Notes: generated from the letters alone by a model not told the origin. 64,000 nt of DNA from Phaeobacter sp. 11ANDIMAR09 (GCF_001294455.1 NZ_LIKT01000007.1:147906-211905), one strand, 5' to 3'. Positions 27,165-38,134 are shown, numbered from the stretch's first letter. Numbers and translations: made by a program.

Positions 27165-28445
27165 TCAGTAGTTCGAGTTCAGCTGAACGCAGGATTTGGT
27201 TTCGGTGTTATACATACCGCAACCGATGTCTTTCCAATCGGACATCAAAACAGCGCTGGCCGGCAGGAAGTCGGTCCAGGCATCGCCGGGGACTTCGGTG
27301 GTTTGGCTGATGATATCGAACTGGCCGTCTTCCTGGATTTCGCCAATCAGCACTGGCTTCGCCAGGTGGTGGTTTGGCAACATCACGGCGGTGCCGCCTG
27401 TCAGGTTGGGGAATTCCTGGCCATACATCGCGATGCGCACCGCATCCACATCGGCAGTTTTGGCGGCTTCAACCGCATTCACCCACATGTTGAAGCCAAT
27501 GTAATGCGCCTCCATCGGGTCATTGGTCACGCGCTCATCGCCCATGGTTGTTTTCCAGGCGTCGATAAAGGCCACATTGGCATCGCTTTCAGCCGACTGG
27601 AAATAGTTCCAGGCTGCCAGATGGCCAACCAAGTTAGAGGTATCCAGGCCGGACAGCTCTTCTTCACCCACCGAGAAGGCCACAACAGGAATATCATCGG
27701 CAGAGATACCGGCAGCGGCCAGTTCTTTGTAGAAACCGATGTTGGCATCGCCATTGATGGTGGAGATCACGCCGACCTTTTTGCCGTCCGCCGCCAGCGC
27801 CACAACATCACCCACGATCTTAGACCAATCAGAATGGCCAAAGGGCGTGTAGTTCACAAAGATATCTTCGCCTGCAATGCCCTTGGACTGCAGGTAGCTT
27901 TCCAGGATGTTGTTGGTGGTGCGGGGGTAGACATAGTCGGTGCCCAGCAGAGCGAATTTCTCAACACCCAGTTCTTCAAGGAAGTAATCCGTCGCCGGGA
28001 TTGCCTGCTGGTTGGGCGCGGCACCGGTGTAGAATACGTTCTTGGAGCTCTCTTCGCCCTCATATTGCACGGGGTAGAACAGCAACCCGTTCAGCTCTTC
28101 GATGACGGGCAGGACAGATTTGCGGCTGACGCTGGTCCAGTTGCCAAAGATCACGTCGACATCATGGACTGTCAGCAGCTCACGCGCTTTTTCCGCAAAC
28201 AGCGGCCAGTCAGAGGCCGGGTCAACAACAACCGCTTCCAGCGCACAGCCGAGCACGCCACCGGCGGCGTTTTGCTGGTCGATCAGCATCAGCATGGTAT
28301 CTTTAAGTGTGGTCTCAGAAATTGCCATGGTCCCGGACAGGGAATGCAAAACGCCGACCTTGATAGCGCAGTCTTCGGCAGAGGCCGCAGTGCTCAGCGC
28401 GGCGACGGCGGCCGTGGCGGCCAGTGTGGATTTAAGATTGATCAT
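27165..28445 (-). CDS. urtA: Urea ABC transporter substrate-binding protein
   Basis: This 426-aa periplasmic protein has a signal peptide of about 23 residues ending A-S-A. The mature domain starts I-K-V-G-V-L-H-S-L-S-G-T-M-A-I-S-E and continues with Q-Y-E-G-E-E-S-S-K-N-V-F-Y-T-G, both diagnostic of UrtA. The start at 28445 has GGGAGA upstream; the long open frame to 28880 is spurious. It is first in urtABCDE and divergent from the urease genes, so urea import and hydrolysis share a control region. Confidence 0.94.
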   Translation of the reverse strand: MINLKSTLAATAAVAALSTAASAEDCAIKVGVLHSLSGTMAISETTLKDTMLMLIDQQNAAGGVLGCALEAVVVDPASDWPLFAEKARELLTVHDVDVIFGNWTSVSRKSVLPVIEELNGLLFYPVQYEGEESSKNVFYTGAAPNQQAIPATDYFLEELGVEKFALLGTDYVYPRTTNNILESYLQSKGIAGEDIFVNYTPFGHSDWSKIVGDVVALAADGKKVGVISTINGDANIGFYKELAAAGISADDIPVVAFSVGEEELSGLDTSNLVGHLAAWNYFQSAESDANVAFIDAWKTTMGDERVTNDPMEAHYIGFNMWVNAVEAAKTADVDAVRIAMYGQEFPNLTGGTAVMLPNHHLAKPVLIGEIQEDGQFDIISQTTEVPGDAWTDFLPASAVLMSDWKDIGCGMYNTETKSCVQLNSNY

Positions 28446-28890
28446 GTTTATCTCCCGGCGGAGGGGGTCGGGGGTGCTTGCGTCAACGCGCATCTTTCCG
28501 TACCCAGTCCCCGCAACCTTTGTTGCACCCGTGTGGCGGCCATTCAGAGCTGCAATTCGTCTGGTCGTCACACACCCCTGGAAAATCAGCTGCAAAACCA
28601 CCTGCATCCCTCGGGCCCCCACAGTGGTTCTGCATTGCGGCATTTGAGGCAACTCGGGCTGCAGTGTTTTCCCGTTCCATCTTCGACAATGATCAAAACT
28701 TGCGCATTTGCGCGTGGGGTGACCTAAAAAATGGGCAACCCTTTTCCCGCAAGTCGGTTTTTTGCAGGTTTTGGTGGAGAAGCGACCCGTTTCGCCAAAA
28801 GAAAAGGCAACACAGGTGCACTGCGCCGCTGCAGTGACTTTGCCACCAAAGGAGACAGGCATCACCCTGACCACCGACATATCGCAGCAA
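28446..28890. promoter_or_regulatory. Divergent urtA / ureD control region
   Basis: This gap of about 445 bases must contain the promoters of the urea importer and the urease operon. An AAGGAG ribosome-binding site lies at 28850-28855, a short distance before the region where ureD translation starts. Urea systems are usually under NtrC control, but I could not find a convincing sigma-54 (TGGCAC-N5-TTGC) or NtrC site by eye. Confidence 0.5.
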
Positions 28891-29709
28891 ATGGCTCAGG
28901 CCATTCGACCTGCCCAGCCCCGTGCTTGCGGCGCTGTCGCGCTTTCGGTCAAACAGACCAAGCGGGGCACAGCGCTGCAGGGCTTGCGTCAGTCAGGGTC
29001 ATTTAGATGTCTGTTTCCCCGGTCCAAGAGCCCCAGGCTAGAAGCCGTTCTGGTCAATACCGCTGGGGGGATCACAGGAGGCGATGACATGCGGGTCAGT
29101 GCTGAGGTTCACGCCAAAGCCGCGCTGACCCTAACGACGCAGGCTGCAGAGCGGGCCTATCGCGCCCAGCCTGGCGAAATGGGACAGTTGCAAACCAGGC
29201 TCACGGTCGCCGCTAAGGGCCATGTGAATTGGCTGCCGCAGGAAACCATCCTGTTTCAGGGCTGCGCCCTGTCGCGGCAGCTGCAGGTCGATCTGGCTGA
29301 AGATGCCAGCGCCCTGCTGGTGGAGCCGCTGGTCTTTGGCCGCCAGGCAATGGGCGAAGAAGTGACACAGGGGCAATTCATCGACCGGGTTCTGCTGCGC
29401 CGCAGCGGGCAGGAGCTCTACCGGGACAGCCTTCGTTTTGACGGCAATATGCAGGCTCAACTTGACCGTCCCCATGTGGCCGCGGGCGCGCGCGCTCTGG
29501 CCACGCTGATCTATGTGGCCCCCGATGCCAGCGGTCAGCTGCCCCGGCTGCGGTCCATGCTGCCGCTCCGGGCCGGAGCTTCGCTGATCGGCGCAGATCT
29601 GCTGGTGCTGCGCCTGCTCGCGGCGGATGGCCACGAGCTGCGCTGCAGCCTGGTTCCGATCCTCAACCACCTGACACAGGATACCCTCCCCCGATGCTGG
29701 ATGATCTGA
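28891..29709 (+). CDS. ureD: Urease accessory protein UreD
   Basis: UreD is the scaffold that binds the urease apoprotein and passes nickel from UreF-UreG. The 272-aa product shows the UreD core [11 protein letters not shown] near residue 55, T-Q-A-A-E-R-A-Y-R and L-P-Q-E-T-I-L-F. The start is uncertain. The ATG at 28891 gives the family's usual length but has no good ribosome-binding site; an AAGGAG at 28850-28855 would suit a non-ATG start (ATC or CTG) about 10 codons earlier. The frame is open back to 28762. Confidence 0.88.
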   Translation: MAQAIRPAQPRACGAVALSVKQTKRGTALQGLRQSGSFRCLFPRSKSPRLEAVLVNTAGGITGGDDMRVSAEVHAKAALTLTTQAAERAYRAQPGEMGQLQTRLTVAAKGHVNWLPQETILFQGCALSRQLQVDLAEDASALLVEPLVFGRQAMGEEVTQGQFIDRVLLRRSGQELYRDSLRFDGNMQAQLDRPHVAAGARALATLIYVAPDASGQLPRLRSMLPLRAGASLIGADLLVLRLLAADGHELRCSLVPILNHLTQDTLPRCWMI

Positions 29710-29710
29710 C

Positions 29711-30013
29711 ATGAAGCTTACCCCGCGTGAAAAAGACAAACTGCTGATTGCCATGGCCGCCGAGGTGGCCCGCAAGCGCCTGGCGCGGGGCGTCAAGCTC
29801 AACCACCCCGAGGCCATTGCGCTGATCAGTGATGCGGTGGTCGAAGGCGCCCGCGACGGGCGATCTGTGGCGGATATGATGGAGGCCGGCGCCGAGGTCA
29901 TCTGCCGGGATGACTGTATGGAGGGCATTCCCGAGATGATCCAGGACGTCCAGGTTGAGGCCACCTTTCCTGATGGCACCAAGCTGGTGACCGTCCATAA
30001 CCCCATTCGATAA
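29711..30013 (+). CDS. ureA: Urease subunit gamma
   Basis: This 100-aa protein starts [11 protein letters not shown] and contains L-N-H-P-E-A-x-A-L-I-S and V-T-V-H-N-P-I, all classic for UreA. It packs on UreC in the (alpha-beta-gamma)3 enzyme. It starts one base after the ureD stop codon. Confidence 0.96.
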   Translation: MKLTPREKDKLLIAMAAEVARKRLARGVKLNHPEAIALISDAVVEGARDGRSVADMMEAGAEVICRDDCMEGIPEMIQDVQVEATFPDGTKLVTVHNPIR

Positions 30014-30045
30014 CGACATTCGACGCCCCTGACAGGAGACACCCC

Positions 30046-30219
30046 ATGAAACAGCTGCCCGCTCTCGCATTGGCCATCCCAATCACCGCAGGTCCGGCCC
30101 TGGCCCATGGTGGGGCCCACCTGCATCCTCACGGGGCCGAGACCTGGTTGCCTGCGCTGCTGGTGGCGCTGACCCTTGGTGGCGCAGCCGTCTTGACCTA
30201 TGTGAGGGCGCGCAAATGA
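30046..30219 (+). CDS. 57-aa His-rich small membrane protein between ureA and ureB
   Basis: The ATG at 30046 has a CAGGAG site 8-9 bases upstream, and the stop overlaps the ureB start in an ATGA. The product has a signal-peptide-like N-terminus (about 20 residues, ending A-L-A), a short histidine-rich stretch H-G-G-A-H-L-H-P-H, one hydrophobic helix (about residues 34-52) and a basic end R-A-R-K. Four histidines in nine residues outside the membrane suggest metal, perhaps nickel, binding near the membrane. I do not recognise a named family. Its place inside the urease operon and its coupling to ureB argue that it is real. Confidence 0.75.
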   Translation: MKQLPALALAIPITAGPALAHGGAHLHPHGAETWLPALLVALTLGGAAVLTYVRARK

Positions 30220-30521
30220 TCCCTGGCGAGCTGTTCCCCGCCCCTGGTGCCCTGACCCTGAATGCCGGGGCCACACCGCTTACTTTGATGGTTGCAAATA
30301 CCGGTGATCGCCCCGTGCAGGTGGGCTCGCACTACCATTTTGCCGAGGCCAATCCGGCGCTGAGCTTTGACCGCGCGGCCGCACATGGCCATCGTCTGGA
30401 TATTGCCGCGGGCACCGCCGTAAGGTTTGAGCCGGGTCAGCGGCGCGAGGTGCAGTTGGTACCGATCGCAGGCCAGCGCCATATCTATGGTTTCAATCAA
30501 CAGATCATGGGGCCGCTCTGA
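30216..30521 (+). CDS. ureB: Urease subunit beta
   Basis: This 101-aa protein begins [11 protein letters not shown] and contains [16 protein letters not shown] and G-T-A-V-R-F-E-P-G, the fixed blocks of UreB. It is separate from UreA here, as in most bacteria. It overlaps the small membrane-protein gene by 4 bases. Confidence 0.96.
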   Translation: MIPGELFPAPGALTLNAGATPLTLMVANTGDRPVQVGSHYHFAEANPALSFDRAAAHGHRLDIAAGTAVRFEPGQRREVQLVPIAGQRHIYGFNQQIMGPL

Positions 30522-30592
30522 CAGCCCAGCTCCCCCGCCGGGGCCATCAAAACGGCCTCTCCCTCGAACTCCTTTGCCAAGGTTCCACCCCT

Positions 30593-32335
<1,743 letters not shown>

Positions 32336-32345
32336 GGAGAGACAG

Positions 32346-32783
32346 ATGGAGTATCCAACGGCCCGAGAGGTGATCCACAGCCATCAGGGGGACGATCAAG
32401 TCACCCTCACCTATGACGCACGTTTTCTGCGCCGCAAGGTGCTGACCACCGCCGGGGGAACGAAGTTCCTGGTGGATTTGGCCCAGACCTCATCCGTTGG
32501 GCTGGGGGATGCCTTCAAGCTCAGCGACGGGCGGTTGATCGAGGTGGTGCCTGCCAGCGAGACCCTGTTGGAGGTGACCGGTGATCTCGCCCGGCTCGCC
32601 TGGCATATCGGCAATCGCCACACCCCCTGCCAGGTGGAACAGGACCGGCTGTTGATCCAGGAAGACCACGTGCTGCGCAACATGCTGGAAAAACTGGGCG
32701 CAACCCTGCGCGAAGTCATTGCCCCCTTTTGCCCCGAAGGCGGTGCCTATGGCCACGGACGGACCCATGGCCACAGCCACTAA
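32346..32783 (+). CDS. ureE: Urease accessory protein UreE (nickel chaperone)
   Basis: This 145-aa cytoplasmic metallochaperone binds nickel and hands it to UreG. It has the UreE fold segments L-A-W-H-I-G-N-R-H-T-P and Q-E-D-H-V-L, and a short His-rich tail ([10 protein letters not shown]). The start at 32346 is set by GGAGAGAC upstream. Its last 35 bases overlap the ureF start. Confidence 0.94.
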   Translation: MEYPTAREVIHSHQGDDQVTLTYDARFLRRKVLTTAGGTKFLVDLAQTSSVGLGDAFKLSDGRLIEVVPASETLLEVTGDLARLAWHIGNRHTPCQVEQDRLLIQEDHVLRNMLEKLGATLREVIAPFCPEGGAYGHGRTHGHSH

Positions 32784-33420
32784 CGCCCAAATCCTGGTTC
32801 TGAGCCAATGGCTCTCTGCCGCCTACCCCGTTGGCGCCTTTGCCTATAGCCACGGGCTGGAGGCCGCGGCGGATCAGGGCTGGGTCACAAATGGGACGGA
32901 TCTGGAGAACTGGCTGCAAGAGGTGCTGACCCTTGGCGCAGGACAGTCGGATGCGCTTTTTCTGGCAGCCGCCTGGCGGGCCGAGACAGCCCAGACGCTT
33001 GCCCAGCTTGACGCAAGCGCCCGCGCCTTTGCCGCCAGCAAGGAACGGCTGTTTGAAACCAGCCAGCAAGGCCAGAGCTTTGGCCTTGTGACCGAAACGA
33101 TCTGGGGCGGGGCGCTCACTGGGCTCACCTACCCGGTCGCATTGGGGGGGGCTGCCGCCGCGCAAAACCTGCCCCTGGATCTGACACAGATGATGTATCT
33201 TCAGGCCTTTCTGTCCAATTTGATCGCAGCAGGTCAGCGTTTGCTGCCGGTGGGCCAGACTGAAGGGCAACAGATCCTGCAGCGCCTCAGCACCCGCCTG
33301 CCCTCGATCGCCGCCGAGACTGGGTCTGGCGATCTAACCCAGCTTTCCGCGACCGCCTTTCTGGCGGATATCGCCGCGATGAAACACGAAACACAACACT
33401 CAAGGATTTTTCGCACATGA
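32749..33420 (+). CDS. ureF: Urease accessory protein UreF
   Basis: This 223-aa protein links UreD and UreG during nickel insertion. The [16 protein letters not shown] block near the N-terminus is the UreF signature. The start may be the ATG at 32749 or the one at 32767; both lie inside ureE. The stop overlaps the ureG start by 4 bases. Confidence 0.93.
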   Translation: MATDGPMATATNAQILVLSQWLSAAYPVGAFAYSHGLEAAADQGWVTNGTDLENWLQEVLTLGAGQSDALFLAAAWRAETAQTLAQLDASARAFAASKERLFETSQQGQSFGLVTETIWGGALTGLTYPVALGGAAAAQNLPLDLTQMMYLQAFLSNLIAAGQRLLPVGQTEGQQILQRLSTRLPSIAAETGSGDLTQLSATAFLADIAAMKHETQHSRIFRT

Positions 33421-34040
33421 TTAGCCCCAATGGTCCCCTTCGTATTGGCATCGGTGGTCCGGTTGGCGCCGGCAAGACCACGCTAACCGCGGCCCTAGCC
33501 GAGATCCTGCGCGACAGCTTTTCCATTGGTGTCATCACCAATGACATCTACACCCAGGAAGATGCGGAGGCGCTGGTGCGCCTGCAGGTGTTGCCTTCGG
33601 ACCGGATCATCGGGGTCGAAACCGGCGGCTGCCCGCATACAGCCATCCGGGAGGATGCCTCGATCAATCTGGCGGCCGTGGCCGAAATGGTTGCGCGCCA
33701 TCCGGAGGTCGAGATCGTGCTGATCGAAAGCGGTGGTGACAATCTGTCAGCCACTTTCAGCCCAGAACTGGCGGATCTGACCATCTATGTGATTGACGTG
33801 GCGGCCGGCGAAGAGATCCCCCGCAAGGGTGGTCCGGCCGTCACCCGATCAGATATTTTGGTGATCAACAAAACCGACCTGGCCCCGCATGTGGGGGCTA
33901 ATCTGGAGATCATGCAGCGCGATGCGGCCCTTATGCGCAAGGCCTTGCCGAGCTACTTTACCAATCTAAAGTCCCGCATCGGGGTGCAAGAAGTCTGGGA
34001 GGAAATCCGCAAAATCGGTGGTCTGGCCACTGCAGCGTAA
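33417..34040 (+). CDS. ureG: Urease accessory protein UreG (GTPase)
   Basis: This 207-aa SIMIBI-class GTPase drives nickel insertion. The P-loop G-P-V-G-A-G-K-T-T is at residues 14-22, the metal-binding C-P-H motif follows in E-T-G-G-C-P-H, then E-S-G-G-D-N-L and the guanine motif N-K-T-D. It is last in the urease operon; a convergent luxI-type gene follows after 41 bases. Confidence 0.96.
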   Translation: MISPNGPLRIGIGGPVGAGKTTLTAALAEILRDSFSIGVITNDIYTQEDAEALVRLQVLPSDRIIGVETGGCPHTAIREDASINLAAVAEMVARHPEVEIVLIESGGDNLSATFSPELADLTIYVIDVAAGEEIPRKGGPAVTRSDILVINKTDLAPHVGANLEIMQRDAALMRKALPSYFTNLKSRIGVQEVWEEIRKIGGLATAA

Positions 34041-34081
34041 CCGCCCAGGCCTAGGGCGCCCTCCTGCGTCATGGGAGCTGG

Positions 34082-34684
34082 CTAGGCCGCCCGGCTGCGC
34101 ACAGAATTGGCATCGGCTTTCATGTGATAGGCTTGGCAAAGCTCGCCCCCCACTTCCAGACGAGGGCCAGCCGGGGAAATTGACAGCCCCGTGCGCCGCA
34201 TCAACAATCCTGCCGCAACCGAGGTCAGGCAGATGTAAGAGCTAAAGTTCCAGGCTTCAGCCAACCGGGCCAGGGTCAAGCCGATTTCGGTTCTGACCCG
34301 CATCCGAATTCGGCTGTTTAACGTATCATCAACAAACACCCGACTGACCTCCCAGGTTGCAGGATCCTGCGGCGCAGGGTCGTCCAGGAGGTTCTCGGGC
34401 ATATCCGGCAAGAGGCCCAGCTGTGCATCCCGCAGCATATAGCTTGCGTTGAAGTTATGGGCGGTGGTGGGGGTCACCCGCAGGCCGCCATAAACCGTAA
34501 GTCCATCGTGAATTACGCAGTAGATGCTCTCTGGGGTGTCATATTGATCGAACTCCAGCCCCCGCGTATTGGGAAGTTTCCAGCCGCGCGCTTCGATAAA
34601 ATGGTGATACCGGGCACGCAAAAGTGCCGTGAACAAAGTTCCGGTTTCCCCCAAGTTATCAAAGGTGATTTCTGTCGATTGCAT
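34082..34684 (-). CDS. Acyl-homoserine-lactone synthase, LuxI family (no LuxR neighbour)
   Basis: This 200-aa cytoplasmic enzyme would make an acyl-homoserine lactone from S-adenosylmethionine and acyl-ACP. The LuxI invariant positions are visible: R25, F29, W35, D46, D49, R69, E112 and R115 (spacing R-x3-F-x5-W, then E-V-S-R). No luxR-type gene is present in the window. The nearest gene on the same strand is a membrane hybrid histidine kinase 178 bases upstream. The acyl-chain type cannot be read from sequence. Family membership is well supported; which signal it makes is open. Confidence 0.87.
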   Translation of the reverse strand: MQSTEITFDNLGETGTLFTALLRARYHHFIEARGWKLPNTRGLEFDQYDTPESIYCVIHDGLTVYGGLRVTPTTAHNFNASYMLRDAQLGLLPDMPENLLDDPAPQDPATWEVSRVFVDDTLNSRIRMRVRTEIGLTLARLAEAWNFSSYICLTSVAAGLLMRRTGLSISPAGPRLEVGGELCQAYHMKADANSVRSRAA

Positions 34685-34744
34685 CCGGGTGCCTACCCAC
34701 TTGGTTGAATCACTTAAGACACAGTCTCGGGTGATTTGCTAAAA

Positions 34745-34783
34745 TGTAAATCAACTTTTACAGGCAATCGTAAATTTTACATT
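34745..34783 (-). promoter_or_regulatory. TGTAAA/TTTTACA repeats in the luxI-type promoter region
   Basis: An A/T-rich patch carries TTTTACA at 34756-34762 and again at 34775-34781 (19-base spacing) and the inverted copy TGTAAA at 34745-34750. It lies 60-100 bases upstream of the synthase start. The regular spacing fits a two- or three-site operator on one face of the helix. Confidence 0.4.
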
Positions 34784-34862
34784 AACTTGCGTGTACTTAC
34801 TTGGGGGCAAAAGCGAGATCATGCGCAGCGCGCCTGGCAGCCTGCACTATGGTCGAAACCCT

Positions 34863-36605
34863 CTAGGCTTGGGCTGCCGCAATCCTGCGGATTTCAGAAA
34901 TCAAAAGCGACTTCTTCACTGGCTTGGCAAGGTAGCCAAGGGCGCCCAGATCCAGAAACCGTTGACGATCCTCAGGAGCGGCATTCGCCGTCAGCATGAT
35001 CACCGGCGTTTCTGCGATCCGCCCCCCGCGCCGCGCCATCTCTGTCAGGGTTTCCTCGCCATCCATGACCGGCATCTTCATGTCGAGCAAAACCAGGTCC
35101 ACAGGGCGCTGCTCCAGACATTTCAGCGCCTTTGCTCCATCCTCTGCCTCAATAATCTCGACATCGCTCTTTTTGAGAAAGGCGCGTACAACCATGCGGT
35201 TTGATTGGGTATCATCGACCAGAAGGATGGATTTAAGCCCCAGATCCCGATCGGAGGGCGGCGGTCCATCTGGAGCGCCTGCAACAGCGAGAGTGTCGGC
35301 GGCCGGGCTTGGCTCTTCCAGTGTTTTGAATTGGCTGGTAAAGGTGAAACAGCTGCCCTGCTGTGGGGTCGAGCTGATGGAGATGTCTCCCCCCATCATC
35401 CGCGCAAAGCGGCGCGCAATGGCCAAGCCTAGCCCGGTGCCCGGAACCGTTGGCGCATTCTTGTCCACCGCCCGGTAGAAATCGGAAAAGAGATAGGGGA
35501 TTTGATTGGCGGCAATACCGCGCCCAGTATCCGAGACCGCGATGCTCAAAACCGATTTATCTGTGCCAGGTTCCGCCGTCACATGGACGTTAATTTTTCC
35601 GGTTTCCGTAAACTTGACCGCATTAGAGACAAGGTTTCCAATCACCTGTCTGAGCCTCAAGGCATCAAATTCGGCATAGTCCGGGACGCTCTCGCCAAAA
35701 CTGAGAGAAAGCTGCAAGCCCTTGGCCACTGCGGGAGACCGAAACATCTCAACAGCGCTTGTTATCTCAACCCGCGGCGCGGCAGTGGTCAGGTTAAGCT
35801 CCAGATGTCCGGCTTCGATCTTCGCATGATCCAGGATATCGTTTAGAATTCCGGTCAGAGCCTCAGCGGACTTCCGCAACAATTGGCTGCGTTCCTGCTT
35901 GGTGGAGGGGTCCGTTTCTTCCTCATCCAGCAGTTCGGCCATGCCGCAAATGGCATTCAGCGGCGTGCGGATCTCATGGCTCATGGCAGCCAGAAAACGG
36001 CTTTTGGCGCGACTGCCCGCCTCCGCAGCGCTCAAGGCGTGGCGCAGTTTGTCGGTCATCAGATTGAGCGCCCGCATACTATGCGCGATATATCCGGCCC
36101 CCAGCACCAGAATGACCACGGCGATCCCGATCTCAACCGGGCTGGCAAAGGCATGGAGGAAACTGACAATCATGAACCCCACGGCACAAATGATTGGCAG
36201 CGCCGTCAGCAGGCCAAAAAACATCCATTCAGACCGGGCAACCACGCTATGATTAAGCGCGATCACCAAAAGCATGGTTCCTGCTAGTTTGGGAAAGGCC
36301 TCGGGCTGCAGAAAAAGAAGCAGGGGCAAGGAATTGAAGAACAAGATGCCGATGAAAGCAGAGACGGTGAACAGCGCAACACCGCCAACGGTGACACGAT
36401 GCCGCAACATCCGGTAGACCACAATCCCGACCAACTCGATCACCGCGAGACTCAGATAGATGAAACAGACCGTTTTGAACGGCAGATAATAGAGAGACAG
36501 AAGCGCAATGACTGTGATCGACGCAAACCGAGAGGGCAGGTCCTTGCGGACCAGCTGGTTTTGAGCTGACACCGAAGCCTTGAGGTTTGGTGATAATGTC
36601 AACAT
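34863..36605 (-). CDS. Membrane hybrid sensor histidine kinase with receiver domain
   Basis: This protein is about 580 aa long from the ATG at 36605 (AAGGA 8 bases upstream). There are five to six transmembrane helices in residues 28-175 and no obvious periplasmic sensor loop. HisKA carries the phospho-His at H210 (M-S-H-E-I-R-T-P-L-N). The ATPase domain has an N-box near 324-328, D-T-G-R-G at 359-363 and G-T-G-L-G-L at 389-394. A receiver domain (about 457-578) has the phospho-acceptor D508 and K561. It has no DNA-binding output, so it must signal through another protein. It lies upstream of the luxI-type gene on the same strand. Confidence 0.9.
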   Translation of the reverse strand: MLTLSPNLKASVSAQNQLVRKDLPSRFASITVIALLSLYYLPFKTVCFIYLSLAVIELVGIVVYRMLRHRVTVGGVALFTVSAFIGILFFNSLPLLLFLQPEAFPKLAGTMLLVIALNHSVVARSEWMFFGLLTALPIICAVGFMIVSFLHAFASPVEIGIAVVILVLGAGYIAHSMRALNLMTDKLRHALSAAEAGSRAKSRFLAAMSHEIRTPLNAICGMAELLDEEETDPSTKQERSQLLRKSAEALTGILNDILDHAKIEAGHLELNLTTAAPRVEITSAVEMFRSPAVAKGLQLSLSFGESVPDYAEFDALRLRQVIGNLVSNAVKFTETGKINVHVTAEPGTDKSVLSIAVSDTGRGIAANQIPYLFSDFYRAVDKNAPTVPGTGLGLAIARRFARMMGGDISISSTPQQGSCFTFTSQFKTLEEPSPAADTLAVAGAPDGPPPSDRDLGLKSILLVDDTQSNRMVVRAFLKKSDVEIIEAEDGAKALKCLEQRPVDLVLLDMKMPVMDGEETLTEMARRGGRIAETPVIMLTANAAPEDRQRFLDLGALGYLAKPVKKSLLISEIRRIAAAQA

Positions 36606-37150
36606 TCGCATCGTCCTTGCGGTGTCCTTCACATCGTTCTTTGTCTGGCCAAACAAACGCCGAGAGCAACCGTTCACCACATTCCGAACTGGAGCGGATC
36701 CACATTCCCCAGTTAGCCTAGACCCCAAAAGTGTGCGGTCCTTTCATCTCAGCCCCTTCGTCACGAGACACTGCACCGATCAGATTTTCTGTTTCAGTCG
36801 TGCCGCAAGTGTTGCCCGCTAGGTGGCCTCCGATCAAGCCTATCTAACACAGACGGGACCGATGATCAGGTCTGTTGAGTTGATTTTCTCCTTAAAATTC
36901 ATCTTGTTTCAAACTCTTGCCAAGCGACACAGCCAGATCTTGGGCCCATTTTAGCTAGGTCAATCTTTCGCGATCACTGGTGATTTTTGATGGCAGAGAA
37001 CCCTGAAAACAGCCCTCTCGCTGGTCCGTTTTGTTAAAACAAGCACAACCTCAAGGCGCAATCAGAACAGAGGGGTGACACAGCCCCTCTGTTTTGCTTA
37101 GCCTCGTAAATGTAACGATTCCCGACGCCCTGCATTTCAGGAGCATTTTT
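36606..37150. other. Intergenic region with one stem-loop
   Basis: This 545-base gap separates the divergent kinase gene and the three-gene module. It is less GC-rich than the genes around it. Apart from the stem-loop at 37066-37093 and the AGGAG site before 37151 I see no gene. Both promoters must be here. Confidence 0.5.
37066..37093 (+). terminator. Stem-loop in the leader of the three-gene module
   Basis: Perfect 10-base arms (37066-37075 and 37084-37093) enclose an 8-base loop, followed by TTGCTTAG. It looks like an intrinsic terminator, but no plus-strand gene precedes it closely. It may be an attenuator or a 5' mRNA stabiliser 58 bases before the start codon at 37151. Confidence 0.45.
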
Positions 37151-38134
37151 ATGAGTAATTTCAATCCACGCGGCTCTGAGCTCAAGGCTCTGCTCAAGCT
37201 TGCGCGCAAACAGCCCGTCGCTTTTGCCTACAACCCAGGAAAGAACGCCAAAGAAGACTATTTTGGTCTCCATCGGCAAAAATCGCCAGAAATCATCATG
37301 AAACAGGCGCGGAGCGAGGGGCCTGGAAACAAGGTCGCCTTTGGCACATTTACGGTCGACGGCAAGGATCTGTCGTTGACCTGCCTGAAAACCCTGCCTG
37401 CCCTGGCAAAAAAACTACGCGCCTACCTGAAGGCGGAAAAAATTTCGCTCAGCATTCGTGTTCTCGACGCTGACGGCACCGAGCTGGAAGCAGATTTGGA
37501 CGAAGCAGAGACTCAGGCCAAGCCTGCCTCCCAAGAAACCTCCGCTGCGGCTCCCGTAGATGACCAAGAAACCGAGGCGCCAAATGACCCGTCGTCCCAC
37601 CCAGCCCCTACAGACGATGAGGGAGCAGCGCCAACTATTGTGGCGCAGGAAGCGAGCCTAAAACAGAGACTGGCGTCCCTGACTGCGGATGCAAAGCAGA
37701 CTGGCCTGGCTAAGACGCTGTTGCCAAGGGCCGCCAAGAGCCTGGTCCAGTTCATGAAGGCTCAGGATTTTGCCAAGGCAGAGGCCCTGCTTGGGGCGCT
37801 GGAACAAAAGCTCGCGGATCAGGGCGCGACGCTGGTGACTGAATGGGAAAAGGCCCACAACAGACTGGCGCTCCAGGTAGAGCAGGCCAAACAGGCGAGC
37901 CCCCAGGCTGCTGACAAGCTGGACAAAGCCTGGGCAGATATCTGCAAACAGGCAGAGGAAAAACGCTTTGACGCAGCTCTCAAGATGGCCGCCAAGCTGG
38001 CGCCTCTCTTGCAAAAACAGATCGACCGAGCCCAAAGCGCCGAAAGGGACAAACAGCCCGCCAAGGAGAGCAGACTGCCGAAGCTTGCGGCGCTGGAAAG
38101 GCGGGTCGACTCGCTTCTGGCTGCCCTGGCCTGA
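37151..38134 (+). CDS. Unrecognised 327-aa protein sharing an N-terminal domain with the next gene product
   Basis: The ATG at 37151 has AGGAG 8 bases upstream. Residues of about 8-120 (from S-E-L-K-A-L-L-K-L-A-R-K-Q-P) match residues of about 155-260 of the following 1459-aa protein in order and spacing: R-K-x-P near the start, L-x-L-T-C in the middle and a hydrophilic end. An acidic low-complexity linker (about 120-180) and an all-helical, Ala/Lys-rich C-terminal half (about 180-327, probable coiled coil) follow. There is no signal peptide or membrane helix. It is probably a partner or adaptor of the large protein in one operon. I cannot assign a family. Confidence 0.75.
   Translation: MSNFNPRGSELKALLKLARKQPVAFAYNPGKNAKEDYFGLHRQKSPEIIMKQARSEGPGNKVAFGTFTVDGKDLSLTCLKTLPALAKKLRAYLKAEKISLSIRVLDADGTELEADLDEAETQAKPASQETSAAAPVDDQETEAPNDPSSHPAPTDDEGAAPTIVAQEASLKQRLASLTADAKQTGLAKTLLPRAAKSLVQFMKAQDFAKAEALLGALEQKLADQGATLVTEWEKAHNRLALQVEQAKQASPQAADKLDKAWADICKQAEEKRFDAALKMAAKLAPLLQKQIDRAQSAERDKQPAKESRLPKLAALERRVDSLLAALA

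Noticed and set aside
22450..28445. Naming the importer as a branched-chain amino acid (Liv) system
   Set aside because: The long UrtB N-domain, the UrtA motifs and the divergent urease genes fit urea much better.
27303..28727. 474-aa plus-strand open frame opposite urtA
   Set aside because: It is a shadow frame of the well-recognised UrtA protein.
30046..30219. Calling the small peptide HupE/UreJ
   Set aside because: HupE/UreJ proteins are about 190-200 aa with several helices; this one has a single helix after its signal-like start.
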